In this document: piece after piece, positions 20,503-35,164 of the stretch
Layout of the letters: every line of letters begins with the position of its first letter
How positions within the stretch are numbered: position 1 is the first letter of the stretch
Source: Heliocybe sulcata
Taxonomy: Eukaryota > Basidiomycota > Agaricomycetes > Gloeophyllales > Gloeophyllaceae
Assembly: GCA_004369045.1 (NCBI GenBank)
Contig: ML213505.1
Coordinates: 1,485,849 to 1,549,848 of the forward strand
Direction: 5' to 3'
Length of the DNA stretch: 64,000 bases
Translations under genes and position numbers: made by a program
Notes under the pieces: model-generated
What the model was told of the DNA's origin: nothing
The model's database searches: none
What the model saw: only the letters and a program-made list of their open reading frames with translations

Positions 20503-23500
20503 TCAGCCATTAGATGAACGAACGTGCGCTAAAGCGATGTATACATTGAAAGACAGCATTTTCATGAAGGCGATGGATTCGATCAGGACCTCCACCGCGG
20601 CGGGGGCGCTCGCACTTGATACCTGCAACAAGCAGAGATCAACAACTTCCCCCGTGAAGGCTGATAGTGGAGGGAGAACGTACGGAACAGTGATACCCAG
20701 CCCCTTCTCCTTCTCCACGCAAATATCAAACACGAGATCACCGCTCGCCTGGTCCCACCGCACCGCGCACCAGTTCCTCCTACCCATGATATACTTTTGC
20801 TTCAACGGGTTTCCCCTTGTGTCATTCTGGAATAGAGGGATCATGACTTCGTCCGTCTGCGCGTGGTGCAGCGTCCGGTGCACTTTGCTCGCGAGTGTCG
20901 AGACCATGGTGATGACACCTCCGGGTGGTCTGCCCAATTGCAATGCGTCAGCCTGAATGCTTCTCCGGAGCGGTAAGAGAGGAACACGTACGGCGTATTG
21001 ACAATCGCGCTCGTCACGACACTGATCATATACCGATGATCCACGGACGGAGGGAGCGCCTTCCCCTTCTTCCCCACGAACGTCATGAACGCACCCACGG
21101 CCGCGCAATGCACGTCCCCGGACAAGAACGACACGCGGACACACCACTGTGCCGCAAAGTCTTGCAGGCGCTGGACAAACTGGTTACGCTCTTTCTTGTG
21201 ACTCGTGGCAGTCCAGTGGTCGTTCTGCATGCATGCGTTGACTATGAAGAGGGACTGACGAGATGGTAAAGAAGGAACGTACGAGATCATCCAGCAATTC
21301 CGCATCCGCATTGAATTTGTTTACAAAGCCTGTGAGCCCCATGGACCCATTCCTGCCCAGGGCGACCAGAGGATTGAATTTCGATTCCAACATGGTCTCC
21401 ATAAAGACCATGCGAGGATAGGCAATCGGTATACCTAATATCGTCATCGTAACGAAAATCCACAACATCCAAAAACGTGCATACCAAGTTGCACGATCAG
21501 ATGTTCGACGTGAAATGGCACGTGCGACAATCTGTCGAAAACCTTCTGATACTCCAAAGGACTACACACTTGATCTTTGCGTCGCTCCGCTCTGTATGAA
21601 CAGTGAGCACAATCGACCTCCCAACGAGCTCGTCTCTTATACTCTTACCGACAGTCCAACAGTAACATACGCACATTCGGCCCCATATACGCCAGGAAGG
21701 AATGGGACGGGTACGGCACGTAAGGCCCCAGTCCCCCAATAATTAGTGATTTGCTGACGTGCTTTCCCGGCGCATCGTCAAGGCCGTCCACCTCAGCTGT
21801 TCATGTAGAAGGTCAGAGATTATATCAGATGAAAGTTCTATAGCACGTACGATTGATGAAGCACTGGAAGAGCAGGAAGAAGAAATACCCTCGAGAGCCA
21901 ATCCTGTCACCAATATACTTAGTGGCCGGGATATTTTTAGATGGGGAGGTGGCAATACCTCTTAAAGACAGGCGACAATTGAAGATCGTCAGGATCTGCA
22001 GACAGTTAGTTTCTGTCTGATATTGGACATGACGACTGCATGTACTCACAACTTCCGAACCCATCAATCTCATTATTATCCTCGCTCAGCTGAAACGTGA
22101 CCAATCGACGTCAACAAGGAAGCTCACCAAATCTGGATAGAAACGCATATCAGATTACCTTTGCATGATATGTGGCAACTGTCTAAAGATGCTACGCACC
22201 ATGATCATCTAATAATTCATACACCTTATCAGTACAGAGAAGAACCTGATTATCAGATAACTCATACCACACATGTTCATCATCGGACTACAGAGCAGAG
22301 GCGGTCAGTCTTCTAGTAAGCCCTCAAGTACATGTTGCACTCACATGGACGAATTCGCCCTAGCAAAGGCGCCGCTGCGGAAGCTCTGGCAGTAATGATT
22401 GAAATAAAACCGGTCTATCGCAAGCACAATCTCCTCGCTGAGTTGGTATCTTCTCTTCTCCTCCGGCTTCGCAAGAGTAACCCATTCCTGCAGTTCAGGT
22501 TCTCGTGTTAAACTGTTGGCACGTTCCTTCAGTCCTGCCTCTCGCAGCAGCGATCCGAGTACCTACCCGTCGCAGTACAGTTGGTCGCCGCCTCCAACGA
22601 GTGCATGGAACGGTTCTTCTTGGTGCTTCGCGAGAAGGTCCACCCACACAGGGTCATATCCGGTCTGGAAACCGGGACCGCGGAAGGTGTCAGGGTTCAC
22701 TCCCGCACTAAACCCGTTGCACTGGGCAGAGAAATGGGTACCATGTGACTAAATGCAGAAGAGGAACTTACGGAATACGCAGCCCATCTCATATTCTGCG
22801 TTAGCCCTGGAACCCAGAACACTAGGTCTTGGCCGTGATTGATACGGTATTTAACGCGCATCTCGTTCTGTGCCAGGGGAACCTGAATGAGGAACCTCCA
22901 AAACGTGAAGGTCCTTCGTAGAGTTAGCGCATTATTTCGGTATTTCCGCAAAGATATATATCAGGCATACCCTCCGTTCCCAGCATAGACCCATATATCG
23001 TGCCCGGGGACCTGTTCGACCCGGTAATTAGGCCCATGACTAACCGTGCCATTCATCTCTTCTTCGTGAGCCACAAAGACAGAGTGCGGATCAGCAGGAT
23101 GAGGGGCGAGGTCAAAGGACATTGGGTTCCGTCGATGTGTTCTGTGGAACACCGGCGGCGCGTCCGGGTCCCATTCGTATGTCAAGTTGGGATGCGGGTC
23201 ATACTCGGACCCGGCATCAGCGGCTGAGGCATATGAGTATGAATTTACGAAGCATCCTTGTCATCCCATACGCACTGACTATCAAGGCTGCGCCATGCCA
23301 TATGCCTTGTTCGTCGACGGTATCATAACGCAACAAAGGCCCGACCATAAACTGCAAGTGCGGTTCCATGCGCGCAGCCTTCAGCAGCTTCGACCTCTCT
23401 ATAGGGCTCATACCCGCTAGCTGACTAGCGACGCTGGTATACGACCTCGCACTGCTGTCTTGTCTCGGTCTTCCGAAATATTCATGGTCCTTCGGAGGTA

Positions 23501-23737
23501 CTGCAGGAGGTAGCGGCGAGGGAGGCGCAGTGGTAGCAAATCCACCGATGAAACGCTCATCCATGGGCATAATCTGCTCGACGGGCTGAAAGCGTCCATC
23601 CGGGCCTCTGAATATCTGACGGTGGGTCCCATCCTACGGACGAGCGAGTTCCCGTCAATGTGCTGACCTTCCAACAGCGTGACGCATAGACTTGCCTTCT
23701 GGGCTGAACGCCGAGCCCGCCATCCTGGCTCATCCAT
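20503..23737 (-). CDS. PhoD-like metallophosphatase, 17 exons
   Basis: Exons: 23737-23696, 23633-23276, 23223-22971, 22913-22772, 22721-22567, 22512-22345, 22287-22268, 22208-22200, 22132-22128, 22068-22050, 21995-21959, 21903-21851, 21796-21649, 21591-21485, 21434-21283, 21224-20992 and 20929-20503; they sum to 775 residues in frame. The protein matches the large fungal PhoD-like family (yeast YGR266W type): YRSFTSVASQ-type N-terminus, TFWRFLIQVPL, GGGDQLYCDG (~residue 309), the metal-binding DDHDLIDGFGSYPDDLQ (~380), GSRGYFFFLLFQCF, HLIVQLGIPIAYPRM, GFVNKFNADAELLDDL, HKKERN and FLSGDVHCAAVG (~590). PhoD enzymes are two-metal phosphodiesterases; the physiological substrate of this branch is unknown. 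The first intron needs a GC donor (AAG|GCAAGT). Four consecutive exons are only 20, 9, 5 and 19 nt and together encode the DDHD motif region. Confidence 0.92.
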
Positions 23738-24643
23738 GATTCAAAGATGCTGAGCTCTTTGCAGACACTTAGAAATTAATGACGAGTCGGAACAGGCGAG
23801 TGCAAGCCCTATAGAGTGAAGCGCTAGGACGGTATGAGAGAAAGAACTGCGTTATGTCTTCCGACGGTGCAATTACAGTTGCGCTCGGCAAACATCCGGT
23901 CACATAGGGTCACGTCCAAAGCACAGCTAATCATCAAAAACTAACCTTACTGGGCCGGCAAGGAATCGGGCTGATCGGATCTGCTACGAACGCTGTAAAT
24001 AACACGCATACAGCACCACTTCCAACCCAAATATTAATATCACCCATCGGTGACTTCAAGAATTTAAATTAGCTAGAAGGATTGAGCTCAAGTGAGGACC
24101 AGTTCTCCAACTTCATATGCTATCATTCCAGGTCGTCCGCTCGCTTCATTCTGCTGGGCGCCAGTGTACCGTCGTGCAATAGCGTCAGGCAATGATTAAT
24201 GACGGACAGAAGTCTCCTGCAAGTGTCGAGGGGAACTGCAGTCGTACCTATAAGCTTCAGATTTGATAGCAGACAAGCATCACCAATGTGACGAGCAGGA
24301 AACACAGGATGCTCGGCAAACAACTCTGGTCGATACGAATGTTGTTTCGAATGTTATTTCAACGAACGAGTTCAGTAGGTGAGCTATCTACCATCGCACG
24401 GACCTGGGCCAGAGAAGCAGAGCCCAGCGTGGAGTCAAGGACGTGGATAAGCGAGAATCAACAAATCCTCAATTCGACATTAGGAGCCATACATGAAGCT
24501 TGAGGAACTGCATGAAGATATGGTATCGATCAGTGCGAAGGTATAAGATATTATGTTGAAAGGACTCCGGAGGCATAATTATCGTCCGTCCGAGAACTAC
24601 CATTCCAACGAATGACCTCCTAGCTCCTGGCATGTGATATTGC
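23738..24643. other. Intergenic upstream of the PhoD-like gene
   Basis: The two flanking genes run on the same strand, so this holds the PhoD-like promoter and the 3' end of the loosenin-like gene. A minus-strand frame at 24123-24323 (about 66 residues, including TCRRLLSVINHCLTLLHDG) has some protein character but no partner exon could be found. AT-rich tracts occur at 23930-24070. Confidence 0.4.
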
Positions 24644-25617
24644 TTACGACGTCGCCGTGGCAGCAGCCATGACGAGACCAGCCAGGTTAACCAGAGCCAT
24701 GTTAAACTGCTCCAAATTGTCCGGATTGGACTCGGATGCGGTTGGGAGCGTGTCCGCGGCAGAAGAGGTGGTTGAGGGTGCGGCGCTGCTACTGCTGCTG
24801 GACGGCGTTGGTGTGCTGCTGGTCGAGCTGCTGGTCGATGTGGGGGTACTCGAGGTAGTAGAGGTCGACGAGGTGGTTTTAGGCTTCTTGCTCGACGTGG
24901 TAGGCGGGGGACTCCATGTAGATGTCGACGACCAGGTGGACGTCGTAGATGGCGGAGGAGGTGGGGTGGACGTGCTAGGTTTGGCTCCAGAACCGAATTC
25001 CCAAGAGCCGTAGATGGTTCCCTGGTCTTCAGAAGCGAAGAACTTGAACAATCCTTCGGAAAAGTCCAATGCGCCGTACGGACAACCCTCGCACTATACA
25101 CAAGGGGGCAAGTGTTGTGAGTCAGAGAATATGCAAAGTACGATACCACGGAGCGGAATATTGAAGAAGGGAACCGACCTCGTCTGCGACTGTAGCCTGT
25201 GTTGTCTTCCCATTTGCCGTGATGGTGATCGTCTCAAAACAGTGAGACCCGCCATCATATTGCTGAAGTCGCGTTCAGCAAGCGCCAATAGCCGACATAA
25301 TCCAACCTACAGGAATATTGACAGCAACGATCTACACACGGACGCGTCAGATCCAATTCACGTAGAAAAACGCGCTCATGACTTACGAAATCATTAGGCC
25401 CGTTGTATTGCCCGCACGCCCCTAATCCATCCTGGAAATACGTGAATCTAGCATTGTCGAACCGTTTTCCAAGCTGGTGAGTCTCCCTGCTCGCGAGGTC
25501 GTTGCGGGCGACATGGTGTCTTCGGTTGAGTTGGGCGTGGGACGAGTCGGCAGACGCAAGACCAAAGAAGGAAAGGGAGAGAGCAAAGATGGATGAGAGT
25601 GCAATACAGCGACGCAT
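24644..25617 (-). CDS. Secreted loosenin/expansin-like protein (double-psi beta-barrel), copy A
   Basis: Four exons (25617-25387, 25331-25311, 25262-25179 and 25093-24644) give 261 residues. There is a clear signal peptide (RCIALSSIFALSLSFFGLASA), a Lys-Arg before the barrel, then the DPBB domain: FTYFQDGLGACGQYNGPNDF, IVAVNIP, YDGGSHCFETITITANGKT, and CEGCPYGALDFSEGLFKFF with the conserved Cys pairs and the Asp of DFS. This single-barrel type is like basidiomycete loosenins, which loosen cellulose or chitin without hydrolysis. A ~70-residue Ser/Thr/Pro stalk and a hydrophobic C-terminus (MALVNLAGLVMAAA) suggest a GPI-anchored wall protein. A 21-nt exon encodes IVAVNIP. A TATA box lies ~65 bp upstream. 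A close paralogue lies at 45.7 kb. Confidence 0.88.
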
Positions 25618-25681
25618 GGTGTCAGGACTTGAAAGCGAGCGACGGGGAATTTATCCAAGAACTTGTATGATAGCGAGAGGA

Positions 25682-25690
25682 CTATATAAA
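25682..25690 (-). promoter_or_regulatory. TATA box of loosenin-like copy A
   Basis: On the minus strand the sequence reads TTTATATAG about 65 bp before the ATG at 25617, a strong TATA element. A second ATTATATAGG lies further upstream near 25755-25764. Strong TATA boxes fit a regulated, highly expressed secreted protein. Confidence 0.6.
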
Positions 25691-26338
25691 GAGCGACAAA
25701 GGACGTGAACGAAGAAGGTACGGGAAAGAGGACAACTGAACGCGGCCCAGCCTCCCTATATAATCCGTCCCTGACCAATTAACAAGGGGCTGACCTGCTT
25801 AGTCAGCGCCGTAATAAGCGTTGCGATGGTAAAACTAACGTCACTGCCAGCCCCAGATCGGTCGTGAAACAGGTAATAATCGTTCCGGGGCAAAACCTCC
25901 GTTAGGCGACTCGAATGCATGGTTAACTTGAGGATGGAATGGACCATCATAGCACTCTGTCGAATAATTCTCAGAACGTTGAACGTGACCGAGTGTTGCC
26001 GGCGGACACGGAAGAAATTGGGAACAAGCGGTCCCGAACCCTCGTTTATTTAAGCGACGGCTGGCCTCATCACGGTGCCACAACCCCCGGCGCGGGGATG
26101 GAGACAGTAATGACGGGCCCGGACAAAATGCTGACGCAAGAGCTCTGTGGGCGAGCCGGACACAACGGGTGAAACAGATTACCTGGAGCTTGGTAGATCC
26201 CAACGTTGCACATCTTGACAGACTGACAACCGGCGTGGCCCTGTGATGATCGGTGCATACCAACCACCTCGCGATTCACGACACATGCGAAGTCCAGTCG
26301 TTACCATTCGTCTCCAATCATACAAAGATCCTATGCGT
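25691..26338. other. Intergenic between the loosenin-like copy A promoter and the SERCA 3' end
   Basis: Both flanking genes are on the minus strand. Apart from the TATA elements near its left end, I see no gene and no structured element. Confidence 0.45.
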
Positions 26339-29864
<3,526 letters not shown>

Positions 29865-30563
29865 CGCGGCACAAGAGCGCAGACCAGCAGCAATGCTACC
29901 GCTTCCTCCCAGTAGAGCAAGTATAAGACAACGAGAAGGAACCTTCAACTCAGAGATAGCCGGAGTAACCCAAAGATTTGAGTTTTCTCGAATGCAGCAG
30001 AGCCGTGGGGAAGGCTGACGTGGCGTTCAGTAACGCACGTTTTCCTTGAATTAGGGCTGGCCCGCACAGCGTTTCCCGGCTTCATTGCAGTCGCACTGAA
30101 CAGCCCAGGTAATGATAGTAAACGTATTACACTCGTAGATGAACTCAGGTGAAATGCAACGCACGCCGCAAAGCGCAGAAGTTCGTGGCCAGAATTCAAT
30201 ATCACGCTATCGACTACCACGCGTACGGCAGTTTCCTTGCAGAGCCGACCATGCGATCTATCGCCAGGGGCGAGAAAACTGATCGTGTGCATGGGCCATA
30301 GGCATAAACAGTCAGAGTATGCTCTCGACACTGGCAGCATCTTGTCTCTGTAACAACCAAAGCTCGTCAAGAGCAGACTACATAGCAGTTCTCGCCGAAG
30401 AAGACCGTCTCCGAGACCAACCGGAGTCCGGTTACGTGACGGAGATCCCAATGCCGCCGGCTCTGAGAACCCGTCTCTGACTCCGCACTCGCCGCTGAGA
30501 CTCCTCACGCGACCATCCTTGGATTGGCGCCTCTCTCTGCCAGAGCACTGCTCTATCCTTTCC
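29865..30563. promoter_or_regulatory. Divergent promoter region, SERCA and SIP5
   Basis: The start codons at 29864 (minus) and 30564 (plus) face away from each other, so this 699-bp stretch carries both promoters. A plus-strand CT-rich tract at 30500-30560 precedes the SIP5 ATG. No clear TATA element or further gene was seen. Confidence 0.5.
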
Positions 30564-32531
30564 ATGGGCAACACTGGTTCGTCCTCTGGCCGTGGCCAGC
30601 ACGATGAGACCGTCGACTTTGGCGCCCTTGTCCCTCAGGGTGTCTACACTGGACCCAAGGATTGGAACCATGCTATCGTCGCACAGCTCATTGTCGACAG
30701 GAAGCTCGCGCCGTTCTACCGACCGCTAGAAGACTATGAGGAAGACTGGGATGACGAGACCATACTTGCCCACCGCAAGGAGCTTCCCGAAAGCGAGAGT
30801 CTGCAGGGTGAAACGCCGACGCGTGCGGAAAGTGCTGCAAGCTCTACCCATTCCAGACTCGGTCACCATAAACGCCCGAGTGCCGTGAAGGAGAACCAGC
30901 GTTTCTCAGAGGGTGCCATATACAGAGGAGCTGTGGATTGTCCAATATGTTTCTTGGTACGTGGCAGTGTAATGATAACATTCCCCGTTGCGTCATATTT
31001 CTATAGTACTACCCTCCGAACATAAACTACTCCCGGTGCTGCGAGCAGGTCATTTGCACCGAATGCTTTGTGCAGATCAAGAGAGCAGATCCTACTCCTA
31101 CACATCTTGTTTCTGAACCTGCAGCATGTCCATATTGCATGCAGGAGAACTTCGGTGTCGTGTATACGCCACCATCCTGGCGTGCAGGCATTGGCAGCGA
31201 AGGAGCGGTACGTTCCCACTTCTTGTCTGACGATAACTCGTCGCTCAGACTCTTGATATGACCACGATTGTGTTCCTTGACTGCTTCGTGGTTCTCACCA
31301 GACACCGCCTTCTTGGGCTGACCCCGCCAACGGGACATCTCAGCCGAGTTCTCCCCTTCCTCCTACAATGAAACGCAGGCGGAAGAGCTTTGGTGCAGAT
31401 AGCCCTGAAGTGGTAACAACGGGTGTGTCATTGCACATTTGGCTTTACTGTATACCAGATTCACGTGCATCTAGACCAAATCCGCCCGGATTGGGAAGCC
31501 AAGTTGGCGGCCGTGCGCGCAGCAGTTGCTCGGCGGGCCAATCGCCGGATTATTATGCGACAAGTTGGAGACCGCCTTATTCCTGTCGGCATTACCAGTG
31601 GTCGTATCCACCCTTTACCCGATGGCGAGCAAGGAGAGGCGGCGGAGGGTAGCGGAGAGGGTAGAGGCAGCAGACGCTCTCGAAGGCGGCAGCAGAACCC
31701 CGACCTGAACCAATTCCTGGGTTCGATGCCCCTTGGCGGTCAAGACTTGGAAGAGGTAATCTCGCGCAGTTTCATTGCATGCTTGTAGTATGTTGACAAG
31801 TATACTCACTACCGCGTATGTAGCTGATGGTTATGGAGGCCATGCGACTATCCTTGCTGGAACACGAGGAACAGGAGCGGAAACGAAAGGAGGAAGAAAG
31901 TCAGAAAGCACAAACGGGCGAAGGCAACTCACAAGGCCAAACTGACACTGACATCGCATCCTCGCCCGGACCTGCTGTCGAATCAGGGAGCACGCCAAGC
32001 GCACCTGCAGCTAGTTTAGCACCGTCTGCTGCTCCTTCGACTTCTGCGGAGACGGAAGATCGTGGCCGCTCCGCTTCTCCGTCTGGCACGGCGGCCCATG
32101 ATGTGTCCTCGTCCAATAAGCCGTCGCCGTCGCCGAGTTCCATCTTTCGCAAGAAAGAAGCCCCTTCACCAACATCTGCTCCCGGTCCCTCAAGCGATTC
32201 TGCCATGCTCAGCGCAGTCTTGAGTGCAGGGTCGGTGGCAAATGCCGTACTCGGGGCCAATGAGAACGAGTCCCATGATTCCGCCCAGCGCTCCCTGCCA
32301 CCCCTGCCACCCGACTCTGCATCCGATACGCCAGCCCCAAGTGAAGCAGAAGCCCCGCCAAGCATGCCGCATACCTTCTCGTTCGCCTCGTCTGTGGTGT
32401 CCGGAGAAACTCTGGGCGCCACCGAGTCCTATGATGTTCTGCCTTCTTCTCCGGATGAGGCATCGAGTGCGGCTGAGCCGCTCTTGGACTCGCCTTCCCC
32501 ACAGCCGAGCGTACAAGAAGCCAGCCACTGA
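30564..32531 (+). CDS. SIP5: Sip5-like RING-type protein
   Basis: Five exons (30564-30956, 31007-31207, 31302-31412, 31459-31755 and 31824-32531) give 569 residues. The N-terminus, MGNTGSSSG, fits N-myristoylation as in yeast Sip5, a Snf1- and Reg1/Glc7-interacting protein. A Cys-rich RING-like block follows: CPICFLYYPPNINYSRCC, then ICTECFVQIKR and ACPYCMQENFGVVY (residues ~127-185). Next are KRRRKSFGADSPEV, HVHLDQIRPDWEAKL and VGDRLIPVGITSGRIHPLP, which recur in the family, then an ELMVMEAMRLSLLEHEEQE helix and ~190 residues of Ser/Pro-rich tail. Role in glucose signalling is inferred from yeast. One donor (GTAACA after SPEV) is weak. Confidence 0.88.
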
Positions 32532-34056
32532 CATCGCCACGTGCTGATGTGCGTAGGCCCGAAGGACGGCTTGTGAAATCTCAGTGGTAGTCGTATACAT
32601 CGCGTTTCCGTGCAGCCGGAGTTAAGCTATAATGGAGTAGGGGAGAGGAGGCATCAGGTAATACAGTATGTTTGGTGGATGTGCGTTATCCCTATAATTC
32701 CGGCTGCTTCAGCCAGGCCGGTCTGGCCATCTGTTATGTTTTGTATACATAGATTGTCTCGTACATGTTTTTCGACGCCATCGACAAGGACCTCCAGCTC
32801 TGCTTTCAACTACTCATTTTTACGCCTCTTATTTCTTTACGTATACAGCATGTTTCACGATTTTCCTCGCTCTGTCGCAATATTATCTGCTCGAAGCAAA
32901 CGCGCCGTGCAGACTCCTTTGGGAAAGGTGGGGAATCGCGATTCCTGGGCAAGAGAAGCTCATGCTGAAGCGATGCTGAGCCAGAAGTCGAAGCCCAAGC
33001 TTAATAATACGGATCTAGCTCTGCTTGCAATTCAAAATCCGTGAATCGCGATTACGGAAACTCGATGCGAAGCTGTGACTGCTTGGCTCGATGCTGCTTT
33101 CGAGAGAAGACAGCCGCATGCTCGTCTGGCCAGTAAACGAGGTAGCGTCGCCCGTGCCCGAGATGGCCGTGGCTGGTGCTGGGAAGAGAGAAGGGAAAAA
33201 AGCAAGTCGCACAGCGAGCGATGCCCGGGAGCTGAACGGGCTGTCCTACGGACATCGCGCGGCCTTCCCTATGATTGGTATGTAAGGGAGAGGCATAATA
33301 AGACAGGCGAAGCAGATGCTGCTTACAGACTCACCGATAGGAGCGTGGCCTACGGTCCGGCGTTCATATGCTCAACATTAACCTGCTTGGCTCACGTACA
33401 CGGAAGCTGCGCTGTGAATACGAGGTGAGCGGCGGTGCTTCCACTTCTGCGCCACAAGCGCCCGTATACGCAGCAACTGTCTGCATATACTCAATGACCT
33501 CCTGTTCTGCGGAAGAAATAGAAGCGCGGCCCCTCCATAGCAGGAGCCAATCCCTTCCATGCGATACGCCACCTACCTACCGATACCCGTGCAAGGACCC
33601 ACGGCAGGATCTGCGGGAGAGGGTGGGACGAGATGGGACGGCTCGCTCGGGGGTAGAGACGTTCCGAGTAGGATTCCGTCGAGAGAAGCCACAGAGCTAT
33701 TGTTGAGATAGATAGAAAGTGCCAATGCAGAGAAGGGATATGTGGACACCACAACTGTTCGGCTTATAAGAATAGGATGTAAACCTACATATGATCGTGA
33801 CCGTGACGCTTGTTCTGAAAAGAAACAGAGGGGTGGCTCGAGGAGAGCAAATCGAATAGTTAATCTACACTTTGATGTGCATCGTGCTACCCACCTCTAT
33901 AGCACGAGCCGGGGCACCCCCGAGCTTCCAAGCCACAGTTCCATGAACGCGACGCTTAGAGCAGCTCACTTTCTCTTGACAGTAATGATCTGCGTGGCCA
34001 TATATGATGAGAGACTGAGGCGGCGTACGACAGTCGAAATACATATAGACCGTACG
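32532..34056. other. Intergenic, no gene recognised
   Basis: About 1.5 kb between convergent genes. Frames up to ~150 residues exist on the plus strand (32610-33044, 33742-34209) but have no recognisable domain, ATG context or splice partners. At 32944-33064 the phrases AATCGCGATT and GTGAATCGCGATTACGG form a short repeated palindromic motif. Otherwise nothing was seen. Confidence 0.4.
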
Positions 34057-34603
34057 TTACCAGTACATGATCGACAGCATAAGCACAGCAATAGATATCC
34101 ACACAGACATCTTGAATGGACACTCATTGTCACTTTCGTGGTGGCGTATCAGCCCAGACTGGGGCGTCCGAGTCATCCCCCTATCAAGAGCGACCGCAAC
34201 TCAGAATAGGGAAAGGTTCTCGGTGAGAGGACGCACCTGCGCGGCCATCTGCCGCTGCGTCGCCTGCTCCCGTGCGAGCCTCGCCGCGCGGTTGGCGTCC
34301 ACTTTACGTTTCATGTCCGGAGCCATAGCAGCGTATGTCTGTTCAGGGGTCGGCACGGTCGCTGGCGGTGGACAGCCGACAGTTGGCAACAATGACGAGG
34401 AGGACATGCAGAGACAGGAAGTCAATACGCTTCGATGCTCAGCCGGAACAGACACGACGTAGATCCGCACCCTTCATCAAGGCATAGCCCGCACCAAACA
34501 CTTTTGCATCGGAGAATATGCCCGCGTTCGTCGAGTTCAGGTTGCGTACCAGGAAACAGCCGTAAGTATTGACGAAAGGAGAGCCGCATAGACCCCAATG
34601 CAT
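34057..34603 (-). CDS. Possible small membrane protein, unassigned
   Basis: Three exons can be joined in frame on the minus strand: 34603-34456, 34361-34237 and 34158-34057, about 124 residues. The first encodes MHWGLCGSPFVNTYGCF, then GIFSDAKVFGAGYALMKGADL. The second encodes a charged helix, TPEQTYAAMAPDMKRKV followed by DANRAARLAREQATQRQ. The third ends in a hydrophobic stretch (VWISIAVLMLSIMYW) that could be a tail anchor. The middle segment strongly resembles real coding sequence. The first and third exons are less sure, and a donor at the last codon leaves the 3' end open. I do not recognise the family. Confidence 0.38.
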
Positions 34604-35164
34604 GGAACCAAATCAAAGCAAGAGCACAGTCAACGAATAACCCAACAATGGAGAATGCAGTGAATAGCGCTCACGCCCAACAGTAGTGACCGTCAACTTG
34701 ATCCACGGTAACCTGCCCGACATATCTGCGACCTGAACAGTGGATAGCAGCTGACCCAAGCGGGATGGAAGAATGAAACCAAGCAACAGTCGAGTTATAC
34801 CGGCCCAGTGGATTAGTTGACCGCCGGAAGCAAAGACGGTGTTTCAGTGGCGCCTCGGCAAAGTGTCGACTTCGCGGCAAATCAGCATCTCGACATATCT
34901 TACAAGTCATAGCATGAACATTACATTAGATCGTATGTCGAAACCTCGAAAGGATACACAGAGTATCATCTACTGCTCTGAGAAACGAAAGACGTATATA
35001 CTACAACGCGCGAGGATAGATATTCAATATTAGAGGTATCGTGCAATATGCAACACAATGGCTAGAGACTTCGTGTATGAATGATATGTGCAGGAGATGC
35101 AAGACAGTGCGATGCGAGACAAACGAGAGCAGAAAAAAAGAAGAAAATATACAGATACCACCCC
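34604..35164. other. Intergenic, downstream of the arrestin-like gene
   Basis: Holds the 3' region of the arrestin-like gene and the promoter of the possible small gene. A minus-strand ATG-led frame near 34720 (MSGRLPWIKLTVTTVGRE) has some protein character, but no acceptor lies between it and the next candidate exon. No other element was seen. Confidence 0.35.

Noticed and set aside
24780-24860. CTG-type triplet repeat as a regulatory microsatellite
   Set aside because: It is the codon repeat encoding the Ser/Thr stalk of loosenin-like copy A on the minus strand.
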